Source: UMGS172 sp045546915 (GTDB lineage: Bacteria > Bacillota > Clostridia > Oscillospirales > Acutalibacteraceae). From it: 64,000 nucleotides of DNA. The DNA is taken from assembly GCA_045546915.1 (NCBI GenBank), contig JAZQDU010000018.1, positions 87,029-151,028 of the forward strand. The letters run 5' to 3'. The position numbers were made by a program, and so were the translations under genes. Below the pieces are notes generated by a model, which worked only from the letters and a program-made list of their open reading frames with translations, made no database searches and was not told the origin of the DNA. Below are positions 14,857 to 24,219 of the stretch, in pieces (the first letter of the stretch is position 1; every line of letters starts with the position of its first letter).

Positions 14857-17800
14857 TATATCTTTACCTCTTCTGACAGATGTAACGAGTAAAGAATACA
14901 CTCCTTAACACGTTTCGAAGTAATCTTTTCAATTGCGTACTTATAAACCTCAAGTTGCGCAGCATACATTTGCGATAGCGTATTGTCATCAACTCGGTCG
15001 GTCTTAAAATCAAGTATAACAACACCATCATCTTCAAAGAACACACAGTCTGCAATACCTTGAACAATCGTTGAATTTTCAAGGTAAGGATACTCAACCA
15101 TAAATTTATATTCCCGCTTATAACTTTGAGCATTTTTTATGCGGTTATAAACACTGCTCTCAAAGAATTTAGAAAGTTTTACAACGTCTAAAACCTCAGA
15201 TTCCTCAAAACTTAAGAACTCCCACTCATAAAGTCTTTCTATTTCGCTCTTAATATCCTTTTCGGCTTTGGAAAAATCAGCAAACTGCATAAACTTATGA
15301 GCCGCTGTACCCCTTTGAGCAGGTGTAAGTCCAGACTTAGACATGAACTGAGGTTTAGCAGTAAAATTAAATTTTTTACTGTTACCATGAACAAGACTTG
15401 TAACCGCCATCTTAGAGGGTACAAGACTCAGTTCGCTATTAGTCGTTTTGAATTTTTCATTGATTTCTTTGGTTAAACGTTCTATTTCGTCAGTATCAAC
15501 ATTATTCTTAGGTGTAACTTCGTCTATTGTTTCATTACACTCGTCATGAACATCAACCCGTTCGCAAAACTCAACATCGAACTCTGATTTGCCGCCAAAA
15601 CCTAACGGTGTCAAACCAAAACGTATTCCGATATCATCGCCGCTTGATTGAAGTAACGCTGTCATCAACAGCCACTCATAATATCCGTCTGCAGAAATGA
15701 CACTTGTTGACGGTGCTTTGCCTAAATTCACACCCATAAAACCTAATTTAAACGAAGACGAAACAACCTTTTTAGCAACATCGGATAAGGTGATTGAGAT
15801 TATCAATTTTTCCTCAGCGCGTGTAAGCGCAACATACAAAAGCCTTATTTCCTCAGAAATTAACTTTTTTTGTTGAAGAATAGACATAGCCTCACGTGCT
15901 AAAGACGAAGCCTTAACATCATTTTCATCGATAAATTTTAATCCTATTCCATATTTATCGTTTAATATAATCTGCCCAGTAACATCCGTTTTGTTAAAAA
16001 GTCCACCACAATCAGCAACAAAACAAATTGGAAACTGCAAACCTTTAGAACCGTGAAAACTCAAAATTTTTACAGCGTTTGTATCGGTAAGCGATGCCTG
16101 TCCCGATGATTTTTTACTGCCTGCCATACGGTCGAATTCATTTAAAAACCCAAAAATACCACCGCTGTCAGTCTGGTCGAATTTTGAGGCAATACTTGAA
16201 AGGCGTAATAGGTTTGCCCTACTTTGCCTACAATCGGCCCTTGCGCTCATAATTTCAGGCAATAATGTCGCATTATATATTTCATTTAGCAAACGGCTTA
16301 CGGGTAATGTGACTGCCTTTGTCCTGAGTTTAGAAAGAATATCAACAAAGTATCTACAACGTTCATCGCCGTTATTAGCTGCTGTGCATACAAGAGAATA
16401 AAGATTTTTATGACCGTATTTTATTCTGATTTCAGCCAAATCATCAGGCGTAAAACCGAACATTACAGACAATAAAACACTTAAAAGCGGTATTTCACGT
16501 GTTGGGTTATCAATAACCCTAAGCATTGAAACTGCCGTTAAAACTTCGGGTGAATTAAAAAATTCATCAGTATTAAAGGCTACCGGTATTCCTCTCTTTT
16601 TAAGTGCATCAACATAAATATATGCGCGGCTTGACGGTGAACGTAAAAGAATAGCAAAATCCCTGTAATCGGCACAACGCAAACCGTCTTTTCCTTTTAA
16701 AAAAGGCGGTTTATTTAAAATTTCTAATATTTTATCGGCAATTTGCTCAGCGTCAATCTGCTCTCGCTTTAGGTCACTCTTAGATGATTCATTAATAAGA
16801 AAACTTACATCAAAATCTTCAGAATTCTCATATTCAGCCTTTGCATCAAGTATATCTTCATCTAAGTAATCCATTCCGCAAGTGGATTTAGACATAACAG
16901 TATTACAGAGCGCATTTACAAAATCGCAAACACCCTTTCGGCTACGGAAATTTTGCTTTAAAATAACCTTTGACGGTGCAGTTTTTCCATCAAATACAGG
17001 ATATTCTTCCTTATATTTAATAAAGTTATCAGGGTTAGCATTTCTAAAACCGTATATGCTCTGCTTGACGTCACCGACCATAAATAATTTGTTACCGCCG
17101 TCAGACAACGCAAAAAACAAAGCATCTTGAAGATTATTGTTATCCTGATATTCATCAACAAGAACTTCATCAAAACTTTTACAAATCTCTTTAGAAAGGT
17201 CTGATGGAACAAGATTTCCATCACTTTCCTTGCACAACAACTTTAACGCTAATTGCTCAACATGTGCAAAAGTAAGACAGTTGTTTTTACATAAGAGTTC
17301 AAAATAAGCAGATTTAAACTCTTTTACAATACATATAAGTTCGTCTACAGTGACACTAGCGTGTGACAGCGATTTCAAAACATCTTCACTTGTTCCGAGC
17401 ATATGCTTTGCAAGCGAAGTTATTCTTTTAACAATACCGTCTCTCTCACTCTTAACTACTTCCTTAAATGACGGGTCGCTGGTTTTTTTGACTATTTTTA
17501 TAGGAATTTTAAACTCACATAAGCCATTATAAAGCGTATCCCAATCTAATGAATCGGTTGCCATTATAAGTCGGTTAATATCTTCCAAGCCAAGATTTAA
17601 GCCATCAGAATAAGCAGATTCAATATCACTGCCCACTAATTCGCGCAATAAAACCTCAATACTTTCCTTGCAGGAAAGCAAATTTTCACGGATATAATCC
17701 AATATAATAGGTACAAAAACACAGTTTTTAATTGAATCGCAATTATACCCTTCGGCTGCCTTTTCAAGCCAAACATCCGGTTGAGGCATACACATAGCAT

Positions 17801-18347
17801 AATCGTGAATTTTATAAACAGTTTCATAAAAACCTTTATCTGATTTATCAACACCGAACAAAAGGCAAAGCGAATTAAATTCATCGCTTTTTTTCAAAAA
17901 ACGCGGTTGTAAAACAAGGCTTAAAGCCTCTTCCATAATTGTTTCGGTTTGAGAATTTTCAGCAATTGCAAAATCGGGGCTTATGCCCAGTACCGCAAAA
18001 TATGTTCTGACAAGTTCAATGCAAAATGCATCGATAGTACATATTTTTGCATTTTTAAGTAGTATCTTTTGCTTTAATAGATATTGATTCTTAGGATGTT
18101 CGTCACAAATTTCATCAAGCCGTTTTGAAATTCGCACACGCATTTCAAGTGCAGATGCATTAGTAAAGGTTACAATTAGCAGGCGGTCAGCACTGATTTT
18201 TTTATTCTGATTAGTCAGCATACTGACAACTCTTTCGGTAAGCACTGCCGTTTTGCCCGAACCGGCAGCAGCAGATACAAGCACAGTGCCTTTAGCATTT
18301 ATCGCATTAATTTGGTCATCAGTAAACTTCACCGCCACGCTATTCAC
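14856..18347 (-). CDS. addA: ATP-dependent helicase/nuclease subunit A
   Basis: Helicase-nuclease subunit of AddAB, which resects double-strand breaks for RecA loading. 1163 residues. Walker A AAAGSGKT (26-33), helicase motif II DEYQDNN near 395, motif III-like GDVKQSIYGFRNA, motif V/VI with SFHGSKGLQFPICFVA and LLYVALTRAEEKL, and a C-terminal RecB-type nuclease with GIADCVFF...VVILDFKTDRV (Asp and Asp-x-Lys active site). Overlaps the end of addB by 8 bases, a fixed arrangement for this pair. All catalytic motifs are intact. Confidence 0.97.
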   Translation of the reverse strand: MNSVAVKFTDDQINAINAKGTVLVSAAAGSGKTAVLTERVVSMLTNQNKKISADRLLIVTFTNASALEMRVRISKRLDEICDEHPKNQYLLKQKILLKNAKICTIDAFCIELVRTYFAVLGISPDFAIAENSQTETIMEEALSLVLQPRFLKKSDEFNSLCLLFGVDKSDKGFYETVYKIHDYAMCMPQPDVWLEKAAEGYNCDSIKNCVFVPIILDYIRENLLSCKESIEVLLRELVGSDIESAYSDGLNLGLEDINRLIMATDSLDWDTLYNGLCEFKIPIKIVKKTSDPSFKEVVKSERDGIVKRITSLAKHMLGTSEDVLKSLSHASVTVDELICIVKEFKSAYFELLCKNNCLTFAHVEQLALKLLCKESDGNLVPSDLSKEICKSFDEVLVDEYQDNNNLQDALFFALSDGGNKLFMVGDVKQSIYGFRNANPDNFIKYKEEYPVFDGKTAPSKVILKQNFRSRKGVCDFVNALCNTVMSKSTCGMDYLDEDILDAKAEYENSEDFDVSFLINESSKSDLKREQIDAEQIADKILEILNKPPFLKGKDGLRCADYRDFAILLRSPSSRAYIYVDALKKRGIPVAFNTDEFFNSPEVLTAVSMLRVIDNPTREIPLLSVLLSVMFGFTPDDLAEIRIKYGHKNLYSLVCTAANNGDERCRYFVDILSKLRTKAVTLPVSRLLNEIYNATLLPEIMSARADCRQSRANLLRLSSIASKFDQTDSGGIFGFLNEFDRMAGSKKSSGQASLTDTNAVKILSFHGSKGLQFPICFVADCGGLFNKTDVTGQIILNDKYGIGLKFIDENDVKASSLAREAMSILQQKKLISEEIRLLYVALTRAEEKLIISITLSDVAKKVVSSSFKLGFMGVNLGKAPSTSVISADGYYEWLLMTALLQSSGDDIGIRFGLTPLGFGGKSEFDVEFCERVDVHDECNETIDEVTPKNNVDTDEIERLTKEINEKFKTTNSELSLVPSKMAVTSLVHGNSKKFNFTAKPQFMSKSGLTPAQRGTAAHKFMQFADFSKAEKDIKSEIERLYEWEFLSFEESEVLDVVKLSKFFESSVYNRIKNAQSYKREYKFMVEYPYLENSTIVQGIADCVFFEDDGVVILDFKTDRVDDNTLSQMYAAQLEVYKYAIEKITSKRVKECILYSLHLSEEVKI

Positions 18348-21300
18348 CCTCCTTTATTTCAAGTTTAATTTTTTCTAACGCTTCGGCTGTTTTTGCCTTT
18401 GTCTCTTCGTTAAATTTTCGCTCGTCATTAATTCGACAAACGGCACGGTAATCACAATAATCACATGAAATATTATAATTGTTCTTAAAAGGTTTAATTT
18501 CAATGTCACCGCTTGTGATTTTTGAACCTATTTTTGCTAAAACCGACTCAAGATATTTAAAAATAATTTTAAACTCCTCTTGGGAAGCAACGTGCTCAAC
18601 GCCATAAAGTCCTCCACCGTTGCTTTTTAATCTGGCTGGAATAATCTTTCCTTTGCCGTCTGATTCCATCTGTAAAATAGTGTCAATATCCGAATCAATA
18701 AGACCATTCATCTTAATAAAGCCGTTATCGGACTCATCATTAATATTGCGTCTTGCCGGGAAATACAAAACACCCGCCGGTATATCTGCGGATAACTTGT
18801 CCTTTGCATTCTTGACCAAAGAATAAAGATATAAAAGCATCTGCATATTCATACCGTCTAAAATTGACGAAAGTTTAAACTCTTTAACACCGGTTTTATA
18901 GTCAACTACCCTTACTTTACCGTCATCGGTAGTATCAACACGGTCAACTGTGCCTTCAAGCGATACAGTAACCCCGTTATCGGCTATAACCTCAACCGAA
19001 CCAACCTCTTCATTTTTACCAATTTTAAGTTCACAAAACTTAGGTTTAAATTGGCTTTGGGCAAATTCATTATTAAGCGCTACTGCAATATAAACAGCAG
19101 TACCTTTAAGTAATGACAGCATATATCCGAATTTTTCGCCTAAATCAGAACTATCAACACCGACTGAAACTAAGTACTGGTCACACAAACTGCAAACTTC
19201 AGTTTCAATATCCTTTTTATCAAGTGTTCCAATATCATTTTTATGATTATTAATAAAATGCTCTAAGCAAAAATGAATTATATTTCCTCTTGTGGCGGCA
19301 CTAAAATCAGCCTTATCAAGTTTTCTGACCTTAAGACCATATTTGCAGAAAAAGGCAAAATGACACCTGTTAAAATCTTCAATTTTAGACGGTGAAAGCC
19401 TTAAATTATCACCAAACAGATTTTTTGCAACAGTATTTGATAATTTTGGTTCGGCACCGTTTAATGAAAATTTAAGAGCATAAAGTTTAGAAGAAAACAA
19501 CTCATCATTTTCATAATAATTTTTAAGTGCCTGTACTATCGGCTCGTCCGAGTCAAAATTTACAGCAAGTTTTTCAAAAGACGGCAAAGCACATTCTAAA
19601 TCGTCATAAGAAAATGTATTATTAAAGCCATAATCAACTAATTTACACTTAGAAAAATTTGAAACAATATCTAAAACTTCAGTTGACGGTAACATTTCTA
19701 CATTATCTTCAGAAACGGAAGAATATGAAATATAAACCTTATCAGATGCGCAATTTAATGAACTATAAAAAAGATAATTTTCATCAAGTGTATCATTAAG
19801 ACCAAAATCAGCGATTTTAATGCCACCGTCAATCATAATTTCACGTTCACTGGGTGAAAAGATACATGCTTCACCGACACATGCAGGAAAAACATTATGA
19901 TTAGCACCAAGAATAAACGCAACTTTTGGACGCATTGGTCTAATTCGGTCGGCGGTGCCGAATATAACCTGTTCCTTAGTACGCGGTATTTCCCCAACTT
20001 CTTCAAAACATAGTGCCGAATTAAGCATTGTTACAAAATCCTCAGGCGAAATCACATCATCACCCGATACAGCACACAACTTATCAAGCACACCGATAAA
20101 AGCATCGTATCCAACACGTTGATATTCAGCAAACTGGAGTTCACCGTTTGATTCAAGATTTGTAGTGTATTTTTTAAGTTGCTCTGCAATATTACACGTT
20201 TCAAACAGTTTAATAATGCTTTGGCACATTTCACAAACTGTGCCTTTAAGACCTTTTTTAAGCGTAATAAGCGGTTTTACAGCAATTTCACGGGCAAGGT
20301 TTAGTTCAGAGTTTTCAAAAGTTTGATTATTTTTGTTATCTCTTAACCCTTGCGGATTATATTTCCAGGGTTTTAGCCAAGCATTAGAATTTATATTCCA
20401 AATATAAGCATAATCTTCAATTTTTGAAATATCAGTATCAGCAACACCCGAAAAACCGGTTTTCAGATAACGCAAAATATCAGCAGTATTAAACTTTATA
20501 GCAGCATTAACTGCTGAAGTAACAAAAACCGAAAATGGCAATTCACACAGCGGAATTTTTCGGTCAACAAAGCAAGGAACATTATATTTTTTAGATATAT
20601 CCTTAACCAAATTCGAATAATTTTCGCTTCTTGAAATTATAACGATATCATTAAAATTATAATCATTATTTTGAACGAGACGATGAATGGTACTAAAACA
20701 ATAGTTAACTTCATCATATGTTGAAGCGGCATTAACAACCGTAATATTATCGGCTTGTCCGTCAAATATGCCCTCTGCTCTGCCGCATGTTTTTTGCTCC
20801 AAATATACTAAATCATCGCTTTTATAACCGCTAAATGACAAAAATATTGTATCGGCAACAGGCACATTATGAGATTTCGCACCTAAAACCAATCTATTAA
20901 CACATTCTTTAACATTCTTAAAAATATCAATATCGTCGGAAGACTCGTCGTTATCACAACAAAACGCAGCATAAACATCATCACAACCCGAAATTGCACG
21001 ATCTAAAAACATAAACTGAGAAGCAGTAAAACCTTTAAACTCATCAATAATTAATGTTTTTCCGCCAAACCAAGAATTTCCGTTCATTCGGTCAACCGTC
21101 TTTTGAAGCATATCAAAAGGTTCAACAAAACTTTTACCAAGCAACGCATCATAAGCCGACAAAATAAGCGAAATATCACTTAATTTATCAGCAAAAATAT
21201 TAGATGTTACATTTTGAGACAGTTCTTTTAAATCTTCCGGGGTTACCGATGCCTGCTTTAATTCGCTTATAACTAATGCTGTTTTCCTTTGAAAATCGCG

Positions 21301-21636
21301 TGAATTATAATAACGGGCATAGAATTTCAGATGTTCTTTACAATTATAAAGCGCTCTGCCGACAAGCAGAAACCTCACACCATCATCAACAACTTTGCCT
21401 GCAATTCCACCTATTTCAGTCGAAATTTCGCGGCACAAACTTGTAAAACTGTGGATACTTATTTTATTTGAAACTAAGGGACCAAGTTCTAAAAGCAACA
21501 ATTTTTGGCACTCAAAACTGAACTGTTCGGGTACTAACAAAATAACATCCTTGCCGCTAAGTGCTAATTCAGATGCCTTATTTATACAATACCTTGTTTT
21601 GCCTGACAACTTTCGGCCTAAAATTATATTTAACAT
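18340..21636 (-). CDS. addB: ATP-dependent helicase/nuclease subunit B
   Basis: Second AddAB subunit, contributing the other nuclease, an iron-sulfur cluster and Chi recognition in the family. It has an N-terminal P-loop GRKLSGKT and a C-terminal nuclease with GTVDRVD and VRVVDYKTG. Four cysteines frame the nuclease: one in FNRCHFAFF and three in SCDYCDYRAVC, the [4Fe-4S] set. 1098 residues. An in-frame GTG at 21645 lies inside the ribosome binding site AAGGGTGG, so the ATG at 21636 is used. Confidence 0.96.
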   Translation of the reverse strand: MLNIILGRKLSGKTRYCINKASELALSGKDVILLVPEQFSFECQKLLLLELGPLVSNKISIHSFTSLCREISTEIGGIAGKVVDDGVRFLLVGRALYNCKEHLKFYARYYNSRDFQRKTALVISELKQASVTPEDLKELSQNVTSNIFADKLSDISLILSAYDALLGKSFVEPFDMLQKTVDRMNGNSWFGGKTLIIDEFKGFTASQFMFLDRAISGCDDVYAAFCCDNDESSDDIDIFKNVKECVNRLVLGAKSHNVPVADTIFLSFSGYKSDDLVYLEQKTCGRAEGIFDGQADNITVVNAASTYDEVNYCFSTIHRLVQNNDYNFNDIVIISRSENYSNLVKDISKKYNVPCFVDRKIPLCELPFSVFVTSAVNAAIKFNTADILRYLKTGFSGVADTDISKIEDYAYIWNINSNAWLKPWKYNPQGLRDNKNNQTFENSELNLAREIAVKPLITLKKGLKGTVCEMCQSIIKLFETCNIAEQLKKYTTNLESNGELQFAEYQRVGYDAFIGVLDKLCAVSGDDVISPEDFVTMLNSALCFEEVGEIPRTKEQVIFGTADRIRPMRPKVAFILGANHNVFPACVGEACIFSPSEREIMIDGGIKIADFGLNDTLDENYLFYSSLNCASDKVYISYSSVSEDNVEMLPSTEVLDIVSNFSKCKLVDYGFNNTFSYDDLECALPSFEKLAVNFDSDEPIVQALKNYYENDELFSSKLYALKFSLNGAEPKLSNTVAKNLFGDNLRLSPSKIEDFNRCHFAFFCKYGLKVRKLDKADFSAATRGNIIHFCLEHFINNHKNDIGTLDKKDIETEVCSLCDQYLVSVGVDSSDLGEKFGYMLSLLKGTAVYIAVALNNEFAQSQFKPKFCELKIGKNEEVGSVEVIADNGVTVSLEGTVDRVDTTDDGKVRVVDYKTGVKEFKLSSILDGMNMQMLLYLYSLVKNAKDKLSADIPAGVLYFPARRNINDESDNGFIKMNGLIDSDIDTILQMESDGKGKIIPARLKSNGGGLYGVEHVASQEEFKIIFKYLESVLAKIGSKITSGDIEIKPFKNNYNISCDYCDYRAVCRINDERKFNEETKAKTAEALEKIKLEIKEGE

Positions 21637-21701
21637 AATACCCACCCTTCTTTTTTACAACTAAAGTATATAACAGTCTTTGTCCCAAATTTAGGACTTA
21701 A

Positions 21702-21962
21702 TTAAAAAAATAATCTTAAAAAAAGCAATCCAAAAACTGCAGGAATACCAAAAAGTGCACTACTGCCAACCGTCCAGCCGTTAACCGCTATATCAACACC
21801 GGTATAACGTGACAAAATATTTACAATTGCAAACACCGCTAAGCCTGAAAAAGCAGAAAGCAATAAAGTCTTTATCATTTTTCCGCTTTTATAAGAAAAT
21901 AGAATCAAAAACACTGAATATAACACTAATAAAATAATAAAATAAACCTTAATAATTTGCAA
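21702..21962 (-). CDS. bofA: Pro-sigma-K processing inhibitor BofA
   Basis: An 86-residue membrane protein with three hydrophobic segments and the C-terminal GSSALFGIPAVFGLLFLRLFF pattern of BofA. In Bacillus BofA sits in the mother-cell-derived membrane around the forespore and holds the SpoIVFB protease inactive until the forespore signals. Start is a TTG at 21962 with a strong AAAGGAGG eight bases upstream. Lies between secG and addB on the same strand. SpoIVFB itself is not in this window. Confidence 0.88.
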   Translation of the reverse strand: MQIIKVYFIILLVLYSVFLILFSYKSGKMIKTLLLSAFSGLAVFAIVNILSRYTGVDIAVNGWTVGSSALFGIPAVFGLLFLRLFF

Positions 21963-22021
21963 GTATATTTCCTCCTTTCACATAAAATTTATGAGAAAAA
22001 AAGAAATATTATGAAAAAGAA

Positions 22022-22047
22022 AAAAGCCGTGGTTACCCACGGCTTTA
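22022..22047 (-). terminator. Terminator of secG
   Basis: AAAGCCGTGG/CCACGGCTTT stem; on the minus strand it is followed by TTTTTT. Confidence 0.9.
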
Positions 22048-22054
22048 AAAAATC

Positions 22055-22306
22055 TTATTTCTTAGCTACTATAGCGATAACATTGGCAATAATTGCAATA
22101 ATAAAGAAAATCAATGCAATGTATTTTGTCCAACGTCCTAAAACGGCATCAACTGTTCTTGCTTTGTTTTTTGAAAGAAAGGTATCAGCACCGCCCGAAA
22201 TTGCACCGAGACCGGAACGACGACCTTGCTGAATAAGAACAACGGCGATGATAATGAGCGAAATCAATATCATAATAATACCGATAATAAGCTGTGAAGT
22301 ATTCAT
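22055..22306 (-). CDS. secG: Preprotein translocase subunit SecG
   Basis: A small SecYEG subunit that helps SecA-driven protein export. 83 residues with two transmembrane helices (about 5-24 and 62-82), joined by the conserved cytoplasmic loop LIQQGRRSGLGAISGGADTF, which matches the SecG signature. ATG preceded by TTCGGAGGTAGC. Flanked by the oxaloacetate decarboxylase-like genes upstream and bofA downstream; its own terminator separates it from bofA. Confidence 0.97.
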   Translation of the reverse strand: MNTSQLIIGIIMILISLIIIAVVLIQQGRRSGLGAISGGADTFLSKNKARTVDAVLGRWTKYIALIFFIIAIIANVIAIVAKK

Positions 22307-22384
22307 TTTGCTACCTCCGAAAATATTTAGTTCAACTATCCTTGATAATATATCACAAATATTTTAAAAATGCAATACTTTTTT

Positions 22385-23788
22385 TTACATAGGATGAACT
22401 TTGTTGGTTGCGTCTGCGTTTTCGGCATCAACTTTATACTTGAAGTTGGCACGTTTTTCAAAGAAATCAGCAGCAACCTTCGGGAACTGAGCATAGGACA
22501 ATACGTCCTCCTCCTGCTCACTCCATTTAGCACATTCCGAACGAAGTTTTTCAAGTTCGGGCTCTAAAAGGTCTGCAGGACGGCAGGTTATAGGCTGCTC
22601 ATCTTTAATAATCTTCTTTTGGAAATCAGGGTCAATAGCAACGGGTGTACGACCGTACTCACCTTTTACAATACCCTTGAACTCGTTAGTGACCATCTTA
22701 TAACGCTCACCCATAATTACGTTATACACTGCCTGAGTACCAACTATCTGCGAAGAAGGGGTAACAAGCGGAGGATATCCGCAATCGGCTCTAACTCTCG
22801 GAACTTCTTCAAGTACTTCAATAAGTTTATCTTCTTTACCGGCTTGTTTAAGTTGAGAAAGAAGATTTGAAAGCATACCGCCGGGTACCTGGTAAATAAG
22901 TGCCTTAGCGTCAGATGCAAGCATCTTAGGACTAAGCAAACCGTCAGCAATATACTTTTCACGAAGTGTAGTTACATATTTTGCTATTTCATCAAGTGCT
23001 TCGAGATTAAGTCCGGTATCAAACTCGGTTCCGGCTAAAGCAGCAACCATAGACTCGGTAGCGGGATGTGATGTACCCATAGAAAGCGGTGACATTGCTG
23101 TATCAACTACATCGGCACCGGCCTCAATTGCCTTCATAAGAACCATAGAACCAAGTCCTGAAGTATAGTGTGAATGGACCTGAACAGGAATCTTAACCGT
23201 TTCCTTAATAGCCTTTACAAGGTCATAAGTAGCATAAGGGGTCAGCAAAGCAGCCATATCTTTTATACAAATAGAGTCAGCACCTGTATTTTCAAGTTGC
23301 TTTGCATAATTTGTATAGTATTCAAGGTCAAAAACAGGACCTGTTGTATAAGAAACAGTAGCCTGAACCTCAGCACCCTTTTCCTTTTTGGTAGCATTAA
23401 TTGCTGTTTCAAGGTTACGGATATCATTTAATGCATCAAAAATTCTAATAATATTGATACCGTTAGCAACCGAACGCTGAACAAGATATTCAACAACATC
23501 GTCGGCATAGTGACGGTAACCAAGCATATTCTGTCCGCGGAACAACATCTGCAACTTGGTGTTAGGACATTTTTCACGGATTATGCGAAGCCTCTCCCAC
23601 GGGTCCTCATTAAGGAAACGAAGGCAAGAATCATAAGTTGCACCGCCCCAACATTCGAGCGAGTGAAAACCGATTTTATCAAGCATTGGGAGCATTGGAA
23701 GCATGTCCTCAGTTGTCATTCTGGTTGCAAGTAACGACTGATGTGCGTCACGAAGCACGGTTTCAGTAATGCCTATTTTACGTGCCAT
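22385..23788 (-). CDS. oadA: Oxaloacetate decarboxylase alpha / pyruvate carboxylase-type carboxyltransferase subunit (5S-like)
   Basis: A 467-residue DRE-TIM barrel that moves carboxyl groups between biotin and pyruvate/oxaloacetate. The N-terminal TETVLRDAHQSLLATRM holds the metal-binding Asp; ECWGGATYD, FRGQNMLGYRHY and the biotin-acceptor region follow (QVHSHYTSG, with metal His). It ends without its own biotin domain, which is encoded by the next gene upstream. This matches the 5S subunit of transcarboxylase or the OadA core. The operon has no sodium-pumping beta subunit in this window. Confidence 0.9.
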   Translation of the reverse strand: MARKIGITETVLRDAHQSLLATRMTTEDMLPMLPMLDKIGFHSLECWGGATYDSCLRFLNEDPWERLRIIREKCPNTKLQMLFRGQNMLGYRHYADDVVEYLVQRSVANGINIIRIFDALNDIRNLETAINATKKEKGAEVQATVSYTTGPVFDLEYYTNYAKQLENTGADSICIKDMAALLTPYATYDLVKAIKETVKIPVQVHSHYTSGLGSMVLMKAIEAGADVVDTAMSPLSMGTSHPATESMVAALAGTEFDTGLNLEALDEIAKYVTTLREKYIADGLLSPKMLASDAKALIYQVPGGMLSNLLSQLKQAGKEDKLIEVLEEVPRVRADCGYPPLVTPSSQIVGTQAVYNVIMGERYKMVTNEFKGIVKGEYGRTPVAIDPDFQKKIIKDEQPITCRPADLLEPELEKLRSECAKWSEQEEDVLSYAQFPKVAADFFEKRANFKYKVDAENADATNKVHPM

Positions 23789-23808
23789 AATAGCACCTCT
23801 TTCTAAAA

Positions 23809-24198
23809 TTATTTTACGGTTGCAATAACCTTTCCTGCATCAACGCTGTCGCCCTGATTTACGCAAACAGCAGTAACGGTACCGTCAACAGGAGAACTGA
23901 TTTCGTTTTCCATTTTCATGGCTTCAAGAATAACAACAGGTTCGCCGGCTTTTATAGCCTGACCTGCAGATACTAAAACTTTAAGAATAGTACCGGGCAT
24001 TGGTGCAGAAATTTCCTCACCCTCACCGGCGGCAGCTGCTGCAGGTGCAGACACAGGTTCAGCAACAGGTGCTGCAGCGGGAGCAGGTGCAGGGGCAGTT
24101 GCTGCTAAGGGTGCTGCTACAGGAGCAGTTGCAACTCCGTTTTCTTCAACCTGAACATCATATGCTTTTCCGTTAACTGTAATTTTAAATTGTCTCAT
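23809..24198 (-). CDS. Biotin carboxyl carrier protein (1.3S-like)
   Basis: A 129-residue biotinyl carrier. A short N-terminal segment (FKITVNGKAYDVQVEE), an Ala/Pro-rich flexible linker (about 28-60) and a C-terminal biotinyl domain with the biotinylation motif EAMKMENE (Lys accepts biotin). This is the layout of OadA, GcdC and transcarboxylase 1.3S carriers. It sits between the two carboxyltransferase genes with gaps of about 20 bases, so all three probably form one enzyme complex in the cytoplasm. Confidence 0.93.
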   Translation of the reverse strand: MRQFKITVNGKAYDVQVEENGVATAPVAAPLAATAPAPAPAAAPVAEPVSAPAAAAAGEGEEISAPMPGTILKVLVSAGQAIKAGEPVVILEAMKMENEISSPVDGTVTAVCVNQGDSVDAGKVIATVK

Positions 24199-24219
24199 GT
24201 TTATTTCCTCCGTTAAACC